This document shows, piece after piece, positions 61,434 through 64,000 of a stretch of 64,000 bases of DNA. Each line of letters starts with the position of its first letter. Position 1 is the first letter of the stretch. Below the pieces are notes generated by a model that was not told the origin of the DNA, made no database searches, and worked only from the letters and a program-made list of their open reading frames with translations. The stretch is from JANXZS01 sp963797255 (GTDB taxonomy: Bacteria > Acidobacteriota > Terriglobia > Terriglobales > Acidobacteriaceae), in NCBI GenBank assembly GCA_963797255.1, contig CAWCOV010000019.1, positions 1 to 64,000 on the forward strand. The letters are read 5' to 3'. A program made the translations under genes and the position numbers.

Positions 61434-62375
61434 TTACGCCGGTTCGAGGAAGGTCACGGTGGCGTCGGTGGTTTCGATGATTGCGGTGGAGTGTCCCAGC
61501 ACCTCGCCGTCGGCCTGGATTTGGACCGGGGTGGAGTACTCCCAACTGGGGAGGGGACGGAACACGGCACGCACGAACTCTCCGTGTTCCGCGGCACCTT
61601 TTCGCGCGAACTCGGTGGAGCGGTAGAGGAGCGCGTGATAGATGGCGCGGGCGAGGGCGACGCGGGAATTTCCCGGCACGGAGAAGATGCGAATGGAGGC
61701 GGACTCCAGGTCTCCCGCAGGACGCCAGCGGTTGAGCTCCGGAACTCGGGCGGCGATGGCCTCGCAACAGATGCGCGTCTCGATGCTGCCGTGGATGTCG
61801 GTAGTCTCCATCTCAAAGGGGACGATGCTTCCGCTGAACAAGAGCTGTGTGCCTGCGGCGAAATATGCGGCTGCGCCGATGGTGCGTTTGCCCCAGGCCT
61901 TCGATGATTCCATCAGCGAGGCGTGCATGCCGAGTCCCGCAGAAAAAACGAAGTACCAGGATCGTTGAGCATCTCGCGTAAATGCGCAGGTAATGCGGCC
62001 GAGCGCGATGCGACGGGGGCGAGCGTTGAGGATGCTATTGGCAGCCTGAAGCGCATCCGTTGAAACGCGCAGGTTCTGGGCAACGACATTGCCGGTGCCG
62101 AATGGGATGAGGCCGATGGGAGTTTCGGTACCCGCTACTGCCTGCACCGCGTCGAATATGGTTCCATCGCCGCCGCACACGATGATGGCGTCATAGCCGC
62201 TGGGAAGGGCCTCGCGAAGCTTGTCTACCGTGGCATGATCCGGGAGTGTGCGGAGTCTGTGAACATCTACGCCCGCGTTGCGAAATACCTGCTCCGCACC
62301 GGAAAGATCGAGACGCTTCTCGATCAGCGGGTTCACCAGCAGCAGAATTTTTTTCAGCAACGACATGCGGGACAT
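61434..62375 (-). CDS. diacylglycerol/lipid kinase family protein
   Basis: About 313 residues, DAGK-catalytic/LCB5 superfamily: ATP site VCGGDGTIFDAVQAVAGTETPIGLIPFGTGNVVAQNL, then GGDGT/GTGN motifs of the nucleotide loop, and the C-terminal beta sandwich. Members phosphorylate diacylglycerol or other lipids in membrane lipid turnover. Two starts are possible: 62375 (GGAG very close) and 62366 (GGAG at 11 bases); an in-frame start further upstream is unlikely. Transcribed in the same direction as the thioredoxin-like gene. Confidence 0.85.
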   Translation of the reverse strand: MSRMSLLKKILLLVNPLIEKRLDLSGAEQVFRNAGVDVHRLRTLPDHATVDKLREALPSGYDAIIVCGGDGTIFDAVQAVAGTETPIGLIPFGTGNVVAQNLRVSTDALQAANSILNARPRRIALGRITCAFTRDAQRSWYFVFSAGLGMHASLMESSKAWGKRTIGAAAYFAAGTQLLFSGSIVPFEMETTDIHGSIETRICCEAIAARVPELNRWRPAGDLESASIRIFSVPGNSRVALARAIYHALLYRSTEFARKGAAEHGEFVRAVFRPLPSWEYSTPVQIQADGEVLGHSTAIIETTDATVTFLEPA

Positions 62376-62544
62376 GACTCCACGATATGAACTTCGAGAA
62401 TACAAGGTCTGAAGCAGAGTTCGTGCGGAGGGCTGGACGGAAGATGAGGGCGAGATTCGGGAGGATCGCCGATCGAAAGGAATCACGCAAAACTTGGGAG
62501 GGCAAGACGGCAGCGATCCGGTTGCTGAGGATCACGCGAACCTG

Positions 62545-62781
62545 TCAGGCAGTGCGGGGCAACTCAGGCTCGCGGATCCTGGCGGAGGAAAGGAACGCGC
62601 GCATTTTCTCCGCCTCTGCCCTCTGCTCGTCGACGAGTTTTTGTTGGCGCCTGCGGTGATCGGGGCTAAGGAGGCAGGAAATGATCTTCTCGTCCCGGGA
62701 CGCGCCGAGTTCGAGTTCAAGGATCCGGGCGAGGATCATCTGACCGAAGCGTGCGCTTACTTCAAACGTATCCTGTGGCAT
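62545..62781 (-). CDS. small helical hypothetical protein
   Basis: A 78-residue protein beginning with an ATG at 62781 preceded by AGAGGA at six bases. It is rich in charged residues with repeated Glu/Arg (KIISCLLSPDHRRRQQKLVDEQRAEAEKMRAFLSSARIR), likely a coiled coil. No family recognised. The open frame extends upstream to 62853 without a better start. Confidence 0.5.
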   Translation of the reverse strand: MPQDTFEVSARFGQMILARILELELGASRDEKIISCLLSPDHRRRQQKLVDEQRAEAEKMRAFLSSARIREPELPRTA

Positions 62782-62901
62782 AGAAATCCTCTGAAATCCC
62801 TCGTACCTTGGCGATGATAGGGGTGGAATTGAGAGGCCGCCAGAGTACGACAAGGCGAAATCGAGCTAACTTTGGTGATGGGCTGGAGGCTTCCAGACGT
62901 A

Positions 62902-62939
62902 ACAAAGCGGCGAAACCGGGTGGGTTTCGCCGCTTTGTG
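62902..62939. terminator. long hairpin terminator after rpoC
   Basis: ACAAAGCGGCGAAACC pairs with GGTTTCGCCGCTTTGT around a short loop; the stem is long and GC-rich but has no good T-run on the rpoC strand, so it may be a transcript-end or processing hairpin. Confidence 0.6.
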
Positions 62940-62962
62940 TTCCGTTTGCGGAATGGTTGGAA

Positions 62963-64000
<1,038 letters not shown>

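Overview
This 64 kb window looks like chromosomal DNA of an acidobacterium, most likely class Terriglobia (family Acidobacteriaceae). The inference rests on GC-rich genes, two proteins with the von Willebrand-type layout typical of acidobacterial 'VWFA-related' proteins, many secreted NHL/HAF/beta-barrel proteins, split glycine decarboxylase subunits, and SpoIIE-type phosphatases. No rRNA operon, CRISPR array, complete prophage or intact insertion sequence was recognised.

Layout. 1-1.6 kb: end of a tRNA cluster (partial tRNA-Cys, tRNA-Gly), an ABC ATPase and a lone receiver protein. 2-12.3 kb: PhzF-like enzyme, secreted M23 peptidase, YbaY-domain protein, a divergent pair of VWA proteins, an EamA transporter, TatA, an NHL-repeat protein and a small beta-barrel. 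12.3-18.6 kb is an accessory-looking stretch: a TetR regulator divergent from a membrane protein, a gene broken by three frameshifts, a recombinase-domain protein without catalytic domain, a DUF4231 membrane protein, a PdxI-like reductase and an orphan phage-tube (gp19-like) protein. 19.6-24.4 kb: glycine cleavage genes gcvT-gcvH-gcvPA-gcvPB. 24.5-30.4 kb: PP2C phosphatase, DinB protein, polytopic membrane protein, and the methylmalonyl-CoA mutase large subunit. 30.6-32.1 kb: a compact, AT-richer two-gene cassette (YaaA-like protein plus GIY-YIG-like nuclease), the best candidate for an undescribed system. 32.3-38.4 kb: hydrolase-cupin fusion, phosphotransferase and several unknown genes. 38.5-42.9 kb: glgC, a second SpoIIE phosphatase and a quinone-oxidoreductase-like enzyme. 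43.2-47.7 kb: a tightly overlapping five-gene ECF sigma/anti-sigma/membrane operon. 47.7-57.6 kb: cmk, a long R/P/S/G-rich-tailed protein, mutL, an HAF-repeat protein, pyk and a YihY protein. 57.7-64 kb: secreted GH3 beta-glucosidase, thioredoxin-like protein, lipid kinase and the 3' part of rpoC running off the window edge.

Two patterns cut across the annotation. First, at least six reading-frame breaks are visible in four loci (13.3-14.7, 36.6-37.2, 39.8-40.3 and 48.4-50.9 kb), several at or near short homopolymer runs; this points to indel errors in the assembly or to gene decay. Second, several regulatory-looking DNA elements have no obvious client: twin CRP/FNR-like palindromes at 28726-28758, and octamer-period repeats in the 5' leaders of both the mutase gene and mutL.

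The genes describe a heterotrophic soil-type bacterium with one-carbon/glycine metabolism, propionate-type metabolism, glycogen synthesis, polysaccharide breakdown and elaborate envelope sensing. All functions come from reading the sequence; no database search was run.
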